Positions 39,668-49,800 of a stretch of 64,000 nucleotides of DNA are shown in pieces. Every line of letters starts with the position of its first letter. Position 1 is the first letter of the stretch. Source of the DNA: Terriglobia bacterium. Its GTDB lineage: Bacteria; Acidobacteriota; Terriglobia; Bryobacterales; Bryobacteraceae. The position numbers and the translations under genes are program-made. The DNA is taken from NCBI GenBank assembly GCA_020073305.1, contig JAIQFK010000011.1, forward strand, positions 1 to 64,000. The letters are read 5' to 3'. The notes beneath the pieces were generated by a model that worked only from the letters and a program-made list of their open reading frames with translations, did no database searches and was not told the origin of the DNA.

Positions 39668-42112
39668 TTGAATGGGATCGCGCTTCTAGAGACCCTCTCG
39701 CAGGACACCGGCTATGCGCTGCGCACCATGCGCCGGAACCCGGTTTTCGCGACGACGGCAGTGCTCGTCCTGACGTTAGGCATTGGAGGCAATGCCGCGA
39801 TGTTTACCGTTATCCGCGCGGTGTTGCTGAAGCCGCTCGGTTATCACGATCCCGACAGGCTCGTTGAGATCACGGGCGGCGCAACGTCCGTTCGGTTCGA
39901 GGAGATGAAGGCCAGTGCGCACTCCTTCACCGGGATCGGAGCCTTCAGCGGCCAGGAAGATCTAACGCTAACTGGCGGAGCCGAGCCGGAGGTGTTGAAC
40001 GGCGCACGCGTATCGGCTGGTTTCCTTCGCATACTCGGCGCCGCTCCAATGCTGGGCCGCGGATTTCTTCCGGAGGAGGATTCCCCTGGCGCCGCACCCG
40101 TTGCCATCATCAGCGCGGAGCTATGGCAGCGCCGGTTTGCCGGCGATGCACAGATTGCCGGTAAGACGGTGACTTTGGCGTCGACGCCGTACACTATCGT
40201 CGGAGTTCTTCCGCCGCGCTTCCAGTTCCCTTTTCCGGGCGTGGACGTGTGGATCACACGGCCGGCGGATTGGCCGCTCATCCCGCCCAAGTCCCGCCCA
40301 CTTAGCCCGTTCTTGAGCATCTTCGGCCGTCTGAAGCCGGGGCTGACCCTGGAACAGGCCAGTGCGGAGATGGTGGTGCTTCGCCACCAATATGCCGCTG
40401 CCCATCCCGCCATGCTGGATGCCAAGCCGAAATCGCCCGAGGGCGTAACACCCATGAAGGAGGCCCTGGTCGCCGATGTCAGCGCCATGCTTTGGATGTT
40501 GTTCGGCGCCGTCGGCTTCGTGCTGCTCATCGCGTGCGCTAACGTGGCCAGTCTGCTCCTGGCGCGCGCCACGTCTCGTTCCAGGGAATTTGCCGTTCGA
40601 TCCGCGCTTGGAGCTGCGCGCACTCGCCTTATCGGACAGCTGGTGGGCGAGAGTGTTCTCTTGTCCCTCGCCGGTGGAACACTGGGCGTGCTGCTGGCCA
40701 ACTGGAGTTTGCGCTGGATTCCCAAGATGGCCGCTCTGGATCTGCCGCGTGAGGCGGAGATCCATCTCGATGGCACGGTGCTCGCGTTCAGCGCGATCCT
40801 GTCCATCGTCACGGGCGTGCTCTTCGGTCTGGTCCCGGCGCTTGGTGCGTCCCGGCCCGATCTTATGGCGGTGTTACGAGCGAGTGGGGAAACAGCCGGC
40901 CGGGGAGTCACGAAGCGCTTCCTGATACCTCTTAGCGTCCGCGGACTGTTAGTCGTCGGACAGGTGGCGCTCTCGATCGTGCTGCTCATCGGCGGCGCGC
41001 TCTTGATGGAGAGCGTGGTTCGTCTTCGCGGCGTCAATCCCGGATTCAATCCGGCGAACCTGTTGACGATGCGGATTTCGCTACCGGAATCGCGCTTTGA
41101 CACAGACCAGAAAAAGAACGCGTTCTATGAAGAACTCTTGCGGCGTGTAGGATCATCGCCTGGCGTCCGCAGCGCAACGATGGCCGTTACCCTCCCCCTG
41201 ACTGGCTTTGCAGGCACCCCGGTACAGGATGCCGCGCAACCACCATTGAAATTGAACGAACGTCCTATTGCGACAGCGTTGACCGTCTCGCCGGGATATT
41301 TCCGCACGCTCGAGATTCCCTTAAGACGGGGAAGGGACTTTACCGAGAGAGACACCGTAAACGCGAAGCGCGTGACCATCATCGATGAAAGGTTGGCCCG
41401 CCAGCTCTGGCCGGCCTATCCGAGTGGACAGGACCCCATCGGTCATAGCCTTTTGATCGGCGCCAATCCTCAACCCGTGGAGATCGTGGGCGTCGTAGCC
41501 AACGCGCGTCAAAGCCTGGAAGACAGCGGGTGGCCACGGAGTGTGTACACTCCATTCGCCCAGAGTCCTCCGCCCTCGGCCATGCTGGCAGTTCGGACCG
41601 AAAGTTATCCCCTTCGGCTTGTCAGCACCGTTCGCGCTCAGGCGCTCGCCATAGATCGCGATCAGCCCATCTCAGCCGTCAAAACCATGGAGGACCTAAT
41701 GGAAGAGGAAGTGGGTCCACGCAAATTGACCGTGATGCTGCTCGCTTCGTTTGCCGGCATCGCGCTGCTACTGGCTCTGGTTGGAATCTACGGCGTTATT
41801 TCGTACTCGGTCGCGCAACGAACCCACGAGGTGGGCATTCGGCGCGCGTTAGGCGCGCAGCAGGCCGACATCCTCCGCCTGGTGATGGGCCAATGCCTCG
41901 GATTGACACTGGCCGGCATCGCGATCGGAATCGCCGGTGCGCTCGCGTTGACGCACCTGATGGAGAGCCTGCTCTTCCAAGTCAGCAACACCGATCCGGC
42001 AACATACATCGGTGTCGCCCTGCTGTTTCTCCTGGTGGCGCTCGCCGCCAGCTACATTCCCGCGCGACGCGCCACCCGAATCGATCCGATGTCGGCGCTT
42101 CGAGTTTGGTGA
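39668..42112 (+). CDS. Orphan FtsX/MacB-type ABC permease (ADOP family)
   Basis: An 814-residue protein of the family duplicated in acidobacteria: two MacB periplasmic-core plus FtsX units in one chain with no ATPase next to it. Unit 1 has ALRTMRRNPVFATTAVLVLTLGIGGNAAMF and CANVASLLLARATSRSREFAVRSALGA. Unit 2 starts near residue 450 and ends with YSVAQRTHEVGIRRALGAQ and YIPARRATRIDPMSALR. The start is taken as TTG 39668 with GAGG 10 bases upstream, because the family begins with a short LxQDxxYALR lead; ATG 39728 would lose it. Role unknown: lipoprotein or peptide mechanotransmission is a guess. It is divergent from hutU. Confidence 0.85.
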   Translation: MNGIALLETLSQDTGYALRTMRRNPVFATTAVLVLTLGIGGNAAMFTVIRAVLLKPLGYHDPDRLVEITGGATSVRFEEMKASAHSFTGIGAFSGQEDLTLTGGAEPEVLNGARVSAGFLRILGAAPMLGRGFLPEEDSPGAAPVAIISAELWQRRFAGDAQIAGKTVTLASTPYTIVGVLPPRFQFPFPGVDVWITRPADWPLIPPKSRPLSPFLSIFGRLKPGLTLEQASAEMVVLRHQYAAAHPAMLDAKPKSPEGVTPMKEALVADVSAMLWMLFGAVGFVLLIACANVASLLLARATSRSREFAVRSALGAARTRLIGQLVGESVLLSLAGGTLGVLLANWSLRWIPKMAALDLPREAEIHLDGTVLAFSAILSIVTGVLFGLVPALGASRPDLMAVLRASGETAGRGVTKRFLIPLSVRGLLVVGQVALSIVLLIGGALLMESVVRLRGVNPGFNPANLLTMRISLPESRFDTDQKKNAFYEELLRRVGSSPGVRSATMAVTLPLTGFAGTPVQDAAQPPLKLNERPIATALTVSPGYFRTLEIPLRRGRDFTERDTVNAKRVTIIDERLARQLWPAYPSGQDPIGHSLLIGANPQPVEIVGVVANARQSLEDSGWPRSVYTPFAQSPPPSAMLAVRTESYPLRLVSTVRAQALAIDRDQPISAVKTMEDLMEEEVGPRKLTVMLLASFAGIALLLALVGIYGVISYSVAQRTHEVGIRRALGAQQADILRLVMGQCLGLTLAGIAIGIAGALALTHLMESLLFQVSNTDPATYIGVALLFLLVALAASYIPARRATRIDPMSALRVW

Positions 42113-42137
42113 TCGCATTTGTGCTGACACCTGGCAC

Positions 42138-43367
42138 CTATTTCGACTCCCCCGCCAGCCTCTCCATCCCCCCAGCCTGCCGCCGGATGAACGCGTTCTC
42201 CTCTTGCGTGAGTCTTTCATGCAGCGCGTGCTCGGCTTTGGCTTCATCGGCCTTGCCCAGCCGGTCGTAGACCCGGGCCAGCCGGTAATGCACGCCAGGA
42301 TTTTTTGGGTTGAGTTCCGCAGCGCGGGCGAACTCGCGCGCCGCCCCGGCGAAATCTCGCTTGGCTTCGAGCACCCCGCCTAACTCGAAAGGGGACTCCC
42401 AGAATGCTGCATTCTCCGCAATCGACTTCCGCAACAAAGCTTCCGCCTCGTCCCGCTTCCCGCCGAATGCCAGAGCCTTTCCGTAGAGGAAATTCGCCGT
42501 GTAGTTTTCCGGATTCGCTTTCGCGAGCGCGGCAAACGCGGAGGTCACATCGGGCAACTTGCCCTCGGTCTGCTCCAGCATGCGGCCCAGGAATACGTAA
42601 GGCTGTTCCACTCCCGGGTCGATGCGGATGACACGCAGGAAAGCCTCCACCGCGTCCGGAAACCGCCGCATGCTGTAGTAAGCCACACCCAGCGTCAGCT
42701 CCATCTGTGCGCTCCGGGCGAAAATCTTTTTGCCGTCTTCCAGAACCTGGATCGCCTCCTGGGCGCTGTTGTGCTTCAGCAGGTCGCGAGCCAGTTCGAA
42801 ATAGTAAGACTCTTCGTAGGGATTGAGCTTGATAGCCGCATGCATCTCGCGGAATGCTTCCACCGGCCGGCCGTCCATCTCGTACGCCTTCCCCAGCAAA
42901 TACCTCACATCGGCGCGGTTCTCCGCGGCCAGCGCCGCTCGCGCAAGATCGATTGCGGGTTTGGGTTTCCCGGCCTGTACGTAAAGCTGGATGGCGCGCA
43001 CATAAGCTCCCGCATCGCCCTGCGTCTTCGACGCATACCCGGCCGCACACTCCGCCGCCTTTTCGTATTTGCCGGTCTCGGAGTAGAAGATGCTTAGCGC
43101 TCGCAGAACCACGGGATTGCCGGATGCAAGCTGCTCGGCTTTCACGGCGGCCGATTCGGCCAGCTTCGATTCGTGCAGCTTCCAGTACGTCTGCGCCAGC
43201 CCCAGCCACACCTGCGGCTGATCGGGGCGCATCTTCGCCGCCGATTCGAGCGAGACGCGCGCGACCGCGAGATCGTTGCGCTCGAGCGCCTCCAGCCCCG
43301 CACGCAACGCCGCTTCGAACGAAGGCGATTGCGCCAACAGCATGATCAACCACACCGCCAACATCAC
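42138..43367 (-). CDS. TPR-repeat protein
   Basis: A 409-residue protein with a short N-terminal hydrophobic leader (MMLAVWLIMLLAQS) and TPR helices over most of its length, with clear repeats around residues 20-110, 120-200 and 215-400 (for example PDQPQVWLGLAQTYWKL, PYVFLGRMLEQTEG, PGVHYRLARVYDRLGKADEA). It is likely exported to the periplasm and used in protein-protein contact. Its ATG overlaps the stop of the upstream FG-GAP/ASPIC/TPR gene (43364-43367), so the two are co-translated and may act together. Confidence 0.8.
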   Translation of the reverse strand: MMLAVWLIMLLAQSPSFEAALRAGLEALERNDLAVARVSLESAAKMRPDQPQVWLGLAQTYWKLHESKLAESAAVKAEQLASGNPVVLRALSIFYSETGKYEKAAECAAGYASKTQGDAGAYVRAIQLYVQAGKPKPAIDLARAALAAENRADVRYLLGKAYEMDGRPVEAFREMHAAIKLNPYEESYYFELARDLLKHNSAQEAIQVLEDGKKIFARSAQMELTLGVAYYSMRRFPDAVEAFLRVIRIDPGVEQPYVFLGRMLEQTEGKLPDVTSAFAALAKANPENYTANFLYGKALAFGGKRDEAEALLRKSIAENAAFWESPFELGGVLEAKRDFAGAAREFARAAELNPKNPGVHYRLARVYDRLGKADEAKAEHALHERLTQEENAFIRRQAGGMERLAGESK

Positions 43368-46300
43368 CGCGAGTCCAACTCCCGCAACGCCCGCGCCGCC
43401 ACCGCGTCGCCGGGTTTCTTCGCCAAAAGCTGGCGCATCAGGTCCCGAGCCTTCTCCCGGTCTCCCATCTGCACGTAGAGCCGCCCCAGGTTCAGGTAAA
43501 GCTCGTCATCCTCGGGCGCAACCTCAATCCCGTACCGGAAAGCCGCTATCGCATCGTTCGATTGCCCCAGTTCCGCGTACAACACCGCCAGATTGTTGAT
43601 CGCTCCCGTGTGGTCGCGATGAATGGCGATCGCCCGCTCGAACCATTGCTTCGCTTCCGCGCTGCGATTCTGTTTCGCGCAAACCAGCCCGAGTTGATTG
43701 GCTGCGTCTGCGCTCTTGGGATCGGCTTCGATCGCCTGTCGAAGAAGCTTCTCCGCCGCCGGCAAATCATTCAATTTTGCCGCAACCTCGCCCGCACCTA
43801 GCAGGGCATCCGAATGATTGGGCCGCAGGGCCAGCACCTTCTGGAAATTCTCGAGCGCCGGCCGCCACCGCTCCGCCTCGTAATGAATGCGTCCCAGCGC
43901 GAGCAGCGCCTTCCAGTTGTCGGGCGCGTTCCGCACGGTTTCTTCCAGATAAGGAATGGCCTGGTCCGGATATCCCGCCCAGTAAAACGCCGAGCCCAGC
44001 TTGAAGTAATTGCGATGTGGCGGAGAATAGTAGCGCCCCGCGAACGGCAGCGCCAGCTCCGCGCTCCGCCCCGCGCGCAGAGCTTTCAAGTCCGCTTCCA
44101 GTACGCCGTCTGCTGGCATTTTCGCATAGATCTTGTGCGCCCGGCTTCGGTCGTCGATCAGCAGAAGCAGCGGCAGTTCCAGATCCGTGCGCAGTTCAAA
44201 CAGGTACCGGCGGAAGACGGAATACTGCGCCGCCAGATCCTGCGTGGCGCGACTGACATCCACCACTTCAAAGGGCAGGGAAGCCGGTGTTGCCGGGCCG
44301 CCCCCGGCTGTCAGCAGCAGAAATCCCGGACCCTTACGGGTCTCCGGCAGCGGCACCGGATCATGCAGCCACGTTGCCGCGAATTCCGGTTGATTCACGG
44401 GTTGAACGGGCACGGTCGAAAGGCTCGTTCGCTCGCGGAAGGGCGTTGCCTCCACCTTCTCCGACCCTTCCTCGATCTCGTACCGGACGCCTGCGCGCAG
44501 CCCGGCGAACTCCTGCTTCTCACCCGACGGCCACGTGATCTTGACCGCCGCCTCACCGGCTTCCCCCAAACCGAAATGCAGTTGCTTCGAGTGCTGTGAC
44601 AGGTAGCCGCTTCCCGCATTCAAATATTGGACTCGCCCGTTGACCTCGACCCTCGCGCCGATCCCGTCGCGATTGGATTTCGTCCCCTTGAGGCGCAGCG
44701 CAATCGCGCGCTTGCCGAGGCCACAGTTGTTCCGTAGGACCCGCACCTGTGGCGCCAGCCGGCTCTTCAGCACGATGTCCAGGTTGCCGTCGCCGTCGAT
44801 ATCGGTTACTGCAAACGCGCGGGTATCTTCCGCGAAATCCAGGCCGCTGACGCCCGAGAAGTCATAGAACTTCGCCGTGCCGCCGCCCGCGGGCGTTACT
44901 CGCTTATAGAAAACGTTGGGCTCGTGCCCGCACCAACTGTAATCCTGGCGGATGAGCTGGTTGATCGCATTCCAGCCGTCTTCATAATCCGGCGCGGGGC
45001 TCTCGGTGACCGGAGACTTCGCCACCACTTGCCGCCAGAAGAAACTGTTCACGTCCTTCTCAGACGCGTTCGTCAGCATTCCCGTTGTGATGAAGATCTC
45101 GGGCGTCCCGTCGTTATCGAAGTCCAGCCCGTCCGCGCACCAGGCCCACCGTCCCATGGACACGCCTTCCAGGCTGTCCGTTTCCTCGAAGCGGCCGTCG
45201 CCCAGATTCCGGTAGAGCGAATTGCCCTTGGTGTGGCCATGGTACGCAGCCTTCAGTTCTCGTCCCGGTCGAAACGCAGGATCGTTGACTACGCGCTGCC
45301 CCGCCTCCGTCCACATGTTCGATACGTACAAATCGGGCCGGCCATCGCCGTCATAGTCAAACCACGCCGCGCTCATCCCTGGGCCGACGTTGCCCACTCC
45401 CGCTTCGGCCGCTTCGTCGCGAAACTTTCCCTGCCGGTTCCGGTACAGGTTACTTCTCCCGAAATCGTTGGCCACGTAAAGATCCGGCCAGCCGTCGCCA
45501 TCCAAATCGCACCAGGCCGGCGCAAAGCTGAAGCGATTGTTGTTGTGATTGATTCCCGTCTCTTCGGTGACGTCCAGAAAATATCCGCCGGATTCCGAAA
45601 GCTGGTTGCGAAACAGGTAATTGGGCGGTCCGTTGCGCGCGTCGTGGTACGGGACCGCGTAACGATACTGGTCTTCGCTCTGGAAATAGATATAGGTGCA
45701 GAGATACAGATCCACGCGCCCGTCGCGGTTGTAATCCGCTGCGGCCATACCGGTAAACGAGCCCTGCGGCGCCGTGCGGAAGTGGAATGCATCGGGCACA
45801 TGCGTGAACGTCCCGTCGCCCTTGTTGATGAACAGCAGCGGGCCCCCGCTCCCCAAGACCACCAGGTCCTGATGCCCGCTGTTGCGGAAATCGGCAAACA
45901 GCGCGCACGTGGTGTCATCGAGCATGCCCACCCCGGCTTTTTCGGTGATGTCGGCGAGCGTGCCGTCGCCCCGGTTCTTGTACAGCCGGTTCGGCAATCC
46001 CCCAGCCTGGCAGACGTAGATTTCGTCCCAGCGGTCGTTATCGATGTCTCCAACGGCAACACCATTGTTGCCGTAGATGTCGATCCCCGCGGCGGAATCG
46101 AGCCGCGACCTCCACCAGACGTTGCCTTTCAGCAACTGCTCATGAAACGACCTGACACCCTGGAACGAAGCCCCGGTGATGTCTTCGAACCACGGAGCTT
46201 TCGCTGCGGCCAGCGTCTCACTGAGCGGTTGCGATTCACGGAGCCGGCCGTCCCTCCACACCTGCCTCCACGAACCTACGCGATACCCTCCATCGCTCGC

Positions 46301-46714
46301 AATCTCGTAGCGGACCAGGTTATCCGGCAAAACGAAAAAGCGGGCCCGCCGGATGCGGCCGAGCGACGCGATCCACTTCTGAAAATCGGTCTCCGCGCCG
46401 AATTCCGCCTCCGCAACGCCCTCACCAACCGGCCTGTACCGGCGCGCCAGCGGCACAGTGCCCGCAAAATCGCTTGCCAGCGGCAGCGCCTGCCCCTGCA
46501 GCATCGCCGACAGCCGCCCTTCGATCTCCTGAGCATCTTTCTCGAAGCGAAACTCGTCCGTCCCCGCCTCGATATGCGCAAGAACGGGGTCGTAAGGATT
46601 TGCTTTTCGGAATTGGACTGGGTATCGGGCCGAGCCTGAGCTCTTGGAAGGAAGGATCCCTAAAGAAGCGAGCGCCGCGAGAAACTCCCGGCGCCCAATC
46701 GGAAATACTGCCAC
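43364..46714 (-). CDS. FG-GAP/ASPIC (CRTAC1-type) protein with C-terminal TPRs
   Basis: An 1116-residue exported protein. The N-terminus GRREFLAALASLGIL resembles a Tat signal. FG-GAP/VCBS beta-propeller repeats run from about 200 to 630, with many Asp-rich calcium-type loops (DIDNDRWDEIY, DYNRDGRVDLY, DLDGDGWPDLY, DYDGDGRPDLY). An ASPIC/UnbV domain follows (about 660-740). The C-terminal third (about 930-1116) is TPR, with PDNWKALLALGRIHYEAERW and similar. CRTAC1-like proteins of acidobacteria commonly accompany Oar-like TonB receptors, as here. Substrate and mechanism are unknown. It lies 140 bp downstream of the receptor gene on the same strand. Confidence 0.85.
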   Translation of the reverse strand: MAVFPIGRREFLAALASLGILPSKSSGSARYPVQFRKANPYDPVLAHIEAGTDEFRFEKDAQEIEGRLSAMLQGQALPLASDFAGTVPLARRYRPVGEGVAEAEFGAETDFQKWIASLGRIRRARFFVLPDNLVRYEIASDGGYRVGSWRQVWRDGRLRESQPLSETLAAAKAPWFEDITGASFQGVRSFHEQLLKGNVWWRSRLDSAAGIDIYGNNGVAVGDIDNDRWDEIYVCQAGGLPNRLYKNRGDGTLADITEKAGVGMLDDTTCALFADFRNSGHQDLVVLGSGGPLLFINKGDGTFTHVPDAFHFRTAPQGSFTGMAAADYNRDGRVDLYLCTYIYFQSEDQYRYAVPYHDARNGPPNYLFRNQLSESGGYFLDVTEETGINHNNNRFSFAPAWCDLDGDGWPDLYVANDFGRSNLYRNRQGKFRDEAAEAGVGNVGPGMSAAWFDYDGDGRPDLYVSNMWTEAGQRVVNDPAFRPGRELKAAYHGHTKGNSLYRNLGDGRFEETDSLEGVSMGRWAWCADGLDFDNDGTPEIFITTGMLTNASEKDVNSFFWRQVVAKSPVTESPAPDYEDGWNAINQLIRQDYSWCGHEPNVFYKRVTPAGGGTAKFYDFSGVSGLDFAEDTRAFAVTDIDGDGNLDIVLKSRLAPQVRVLRNNCGLGKRAIALRLKGTKSNRDGIGARVEVNGRVQYLNAGSGYLSQHSKQLHFGLGEAGEAAVKITWPSGEKQEFAGLRAGVRYEIEEGSEKVEATPFRERTSLSTVPVQPVNQPEFAATWLHDPVPLPETRKGPGFLLLTAGGGPATPASLPFEVVDVSRATQDLAAQYSVFRRYLFELRTDLELPLLLLIDDRSRAHKIYAKMPADGVLEADLKALRAGRSAELALPFAGRYYSPPHRNYFKLGSAFYWAGYPDQAIPYLEETVRNAPDNWKALLALGRIHYEAERWRPALENFQKVLALRPNHSDALLGAGEVAAKLNDLPAAEKLLRQAIEADPKSADAANQLGLVCAKQNRSAEAKQWFERAIAIHRDHTGAINNLAVLYAELGQSNDAIAAFRYGIEVAPEDDELYLNLGRLYVQMGDREKARDLMRQLLAKKPGDAVAARALRELDSR

Positions 46715-46776
46715 GGTGCTTTCATTGTAAGGGCAGGACCAGGATTCCTGCCTGCCCTCTGACCTATCAGCTTCGC

Positions 46777-46852
46777 CGCCGGAGGCCCGTGCCTCACCCG
46801 GGTGTCCCCGCGTCTAAACCCGCGTCAGGGGATTCGCAAGGGCGAAGCCCTT
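46777..46852. repeat. Interspersed repeat element, copy 1
   Basis: Between the TonB receptor and the FG-GAP gene. Its first 30 bases (46777-46806) match 54860-54889, inside ilvN, at 28 of 30 positions, with shared core CGCCGGAGGCCCGTGC. The element continues with CG-rich direct-repeat scraps and ends in a 6-bp hairpin AAGGGC-GAA-GCCCTT at 46838-46852, next to the receptor stop. There is no T run, so it is not a standard terminator. Confidence 0.65.
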
Positions 46853-46854
46853 TC

Positions 46855-49800
46855 CTAGAACTGCAGCCGCAGCGCAAACTGAATGTGCCGCTCCGAGCCG
46901 GGCTGCGTGCCCGTGATCCTGCCGAAATTCGTGCCGTCCGACAGGTTATTGTCTGGCGTCGTGAACTGCGGCGTGTTGGTCAGGTTGAAACTCTCGGCGC
47001 GGAACTGAACCTTCCAACGCTCGGTCAATGCGAAATCCTTGAACAGGGAAAAGTCGAGAGTCTTTGCCCCGGGAGCGTTATTGCTCTGCATGCCGAGGTT
47101 GCCGCCGGTGAGAGCGGCCGGACCGGTGACGGCGCTGGTATCAAACCACTGCGTCGGCGTCCGCCCTCCGGAAGGCGCATTGTTCGGGTTCTTCCCGGAA
47201 ACCAGGTCGGGGCGGCAGATGTTCCACTGCCCTTGGCAGCCGCTCGCGCGGAGCGTGAACGGGTTGCCGGTGTGAAGCGTAATGACGCCGTTCATCTGCC
47301 ATCCGCCAACCAGGATGTCGGCTGCGCGATTCATGCTCGAGCCGAACTTCTTGCCCCGGCCGAACGGCACGTCGTAGGTAAGGCCAGTGGTGAAGTTGTG
47401 GCGGACATCCCAGGAAGCGCTGGTGTAGCTGGTGCCGTAGTTCGTTGGATCGATAGTGCCCAGTCCGTTGGACCCGCTCAGCGTGGTGCCGCTATTCGCC
47501 AGCGCGTGGCCGTAGGTGTACGCCGCTATGAACTGCAGCCCCGCCGAGTAGCGCTTCGTGAGCGAGGCAGTCATCCCGGCATAGTTGCCGAAACCGAACG
47601 ATGCGGTGCCGTTCAATCCATAAATGTACGGGATCGGCCGCAGGCTGTCGCAACTGACTCCAGTGGCGGAGGCGAAATTCGGACAGGCGTTTTGATCCGG
47701 CTGCAGCAGCGCATGCGCTGTGTGATTGCCCACGTACGCCAGCTCGATCGCCATCTGGCCGGGCAACTCGTGTTGCACAGCGATGTTCCACTTGTGAACC
47801 AGCGTGTTGCGGAAGTCGACCGCCAGGCTCCGGAAACTGATCGGCGCCGGAAGCGTGAAGACGTTCGACGGGAAGCCTGCCTGGAAGCCGCCCGTGAAGT
47901 ATGGATTGGTGCCCCAGACGCTCTCGTCGGGCGTGCGGAACAACTGCGGGGATTCGTTGAACGGAACGGACTCACCGCGGTTCGGATTGCCACCTTGGTT
48001 CTCCTCGCCGCCGTAGAAGATTCCGTAGCCCAAACGGACCACCGTCGTTGGTCGCACCTGGTAGGCGATGCCAAGGCGCGGGGCAAAGTTCAACTTGTCC
48101 CACGGGATCAGGTAGCTGGAGGTTTGGCCCCGCGAGACGCTCACATTCGGGAAGGCGGTGGCGAAGTTGGGCGGCAATGGTGCGCTCTGGTTCGGTCCTT
48201 TCGGAATGACCAAAGTCAGCTTGTCGATATCGAAGTTCGATTGGTGGCCGAAACCCTCGTTGATCGGCGAGAACAGCTCATAGCGCAGGCCCAGGCTCAC
48301 GGTGATTTTTGGAGTGAGCTTCCAGTCGTCCTGGCCATAGAACGCATACGCCCATTTCTGAGACGAGATGAAGTTGGTGGTCGAGATCTGGCCCCAGTTG
48401 ACGGTGCCGAGCAGGAAGGACGCCATCTGGTCGCCGCTGTTGGTGGCGTTCAGGGTAGACGCGTTTGCCGTTTCATTCTGCGTGAAGTACAGCTCACCGT
48501 GCGGGTAAGGCACCTGGAAGAAGGGGAAACGGATCTGCCGCACTTCCGCTCCGAACTTCATGGCGTGGCTCCCCTTATTGATAGCTACGTTCTGGATGAA
48601 ATCCCAAACGTTGCTGTACTCCTTGGAGGGCAGCCAGGAGTTGGCTCCAATCTGGCTATAGGTCTGACCCGCGTACTGCTGCTGGCTGGTGGTCGTGAAC
48701 TGGATTTGAGGAAGACCTCCGTTCAGCGGTCCCGTGGGATCGTAACCGCCGAGGTTTAACGCCTTAAATAGGTCCGTGTTGGAGTTGTTCTGGACACGGG
48801 AAGTCACCAGCCGGGTGAAGCCAACGCGGGTTTCGGAGAGAATCGCGGGACTCCACACACGCGTCCAACTGAGCATCGCGTTGCGGCTCAGGTCCACTTC
48901 GGGAACCCCGGCGAAGGTCGCCCCATCCAGCGCGCCCGGCAGCGGCGGGCCACTGGTCTTGTTCGTGTCGGCCCAGCTCAACGTTCCGAAAAGGCTGTCC
49001 TTCTCCGTCAGCCGGTGGTCAACCCGGACATCCCCCTGGTCGGTGGTCTGATTGCCGGGAGTAGAAACGAACAGGTCGTTCCGCGGGTAGCCGCCGGCGA
49101 TGATCGGCTGATTCGTGGCCGGGTATAATGCCATGATCGCTTTGGCGACCGGATCCATCCGGTTCGCGGGAATGATATTGCCCGCAAACGGCGTGCGCGT
49201 GGTCTGGCCGTTGACCGTCGTGGTGCTGGCCGGATCGTAAAGCTGCACCGCAGGAAGCAACGATGAAAAATCGCCGTTCTTCATGGCCGCCGTGGCAACC
49301 GTGTAAAACCCGCCATTGCCGAGGTTCTGGATGACCCCGCCGGAGGAGGCGATCCGCGTGCCCTGGTAATCGCCGAAGATGAAAGTCCGATTCTTGATGA
49401 TCGGACCGCCCGCCGCCGCGCCGAACTGATTCTGGCGGAAAGGGCCGGGTGGCGTGTCGGACAGGTTGTTTTCCCAGCGATTGGCATCCAGATTCTTGTT
49501 CTGCAAGATTTCGAAGAGCGTGCCATGGATCTGGTTGGTGCCCGACTTGAGATTGACGTTGACGACTCCGCCGGCGCCGCGCCCGTACTCCGCGTTGTAG
49601 CCGTTGGTGAGCACGCGCATCTCGCCAATGGCTTCCACCGACGGGCCCACCACGAAGGCGGTCTGGTTCAGGAAGTCGATGACGTTGACGTTGTTGTCGA
49701 CACCGTTCAGCAGGAAGTTATTCTGCCCGTTCGAGCGCACACCGTTGGCAGAGAAGCCGCCGCCCACAGCGTCCCGCGCGCCCGGCTCGGCTGCCAGCAC

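Noticed and set aside
39844-41103. 419-codon minus-strand open frame
   Set aside because: Antisense to the ADOP permease; low-complexity Arg/Ser composition.
42012-42383. Small ORFs around the end of the permease gene
   Set aside because: Overlap the permease and TPR genes in other frames with no supporting signal.
44924-46639. 571-codon plus-strand open frame
   Set aside because: Antisense to the FG-GAP/ASPIC gene, with no recognisable domain or ribosome binding site.
46474-48759. 761-codon plus-strand open frame
   Set aside because: Antisense to the FG-GAP and TonB receptor genes, no domains, Arg/Val-rich composition; a shadow of GC-rich coding DNA.
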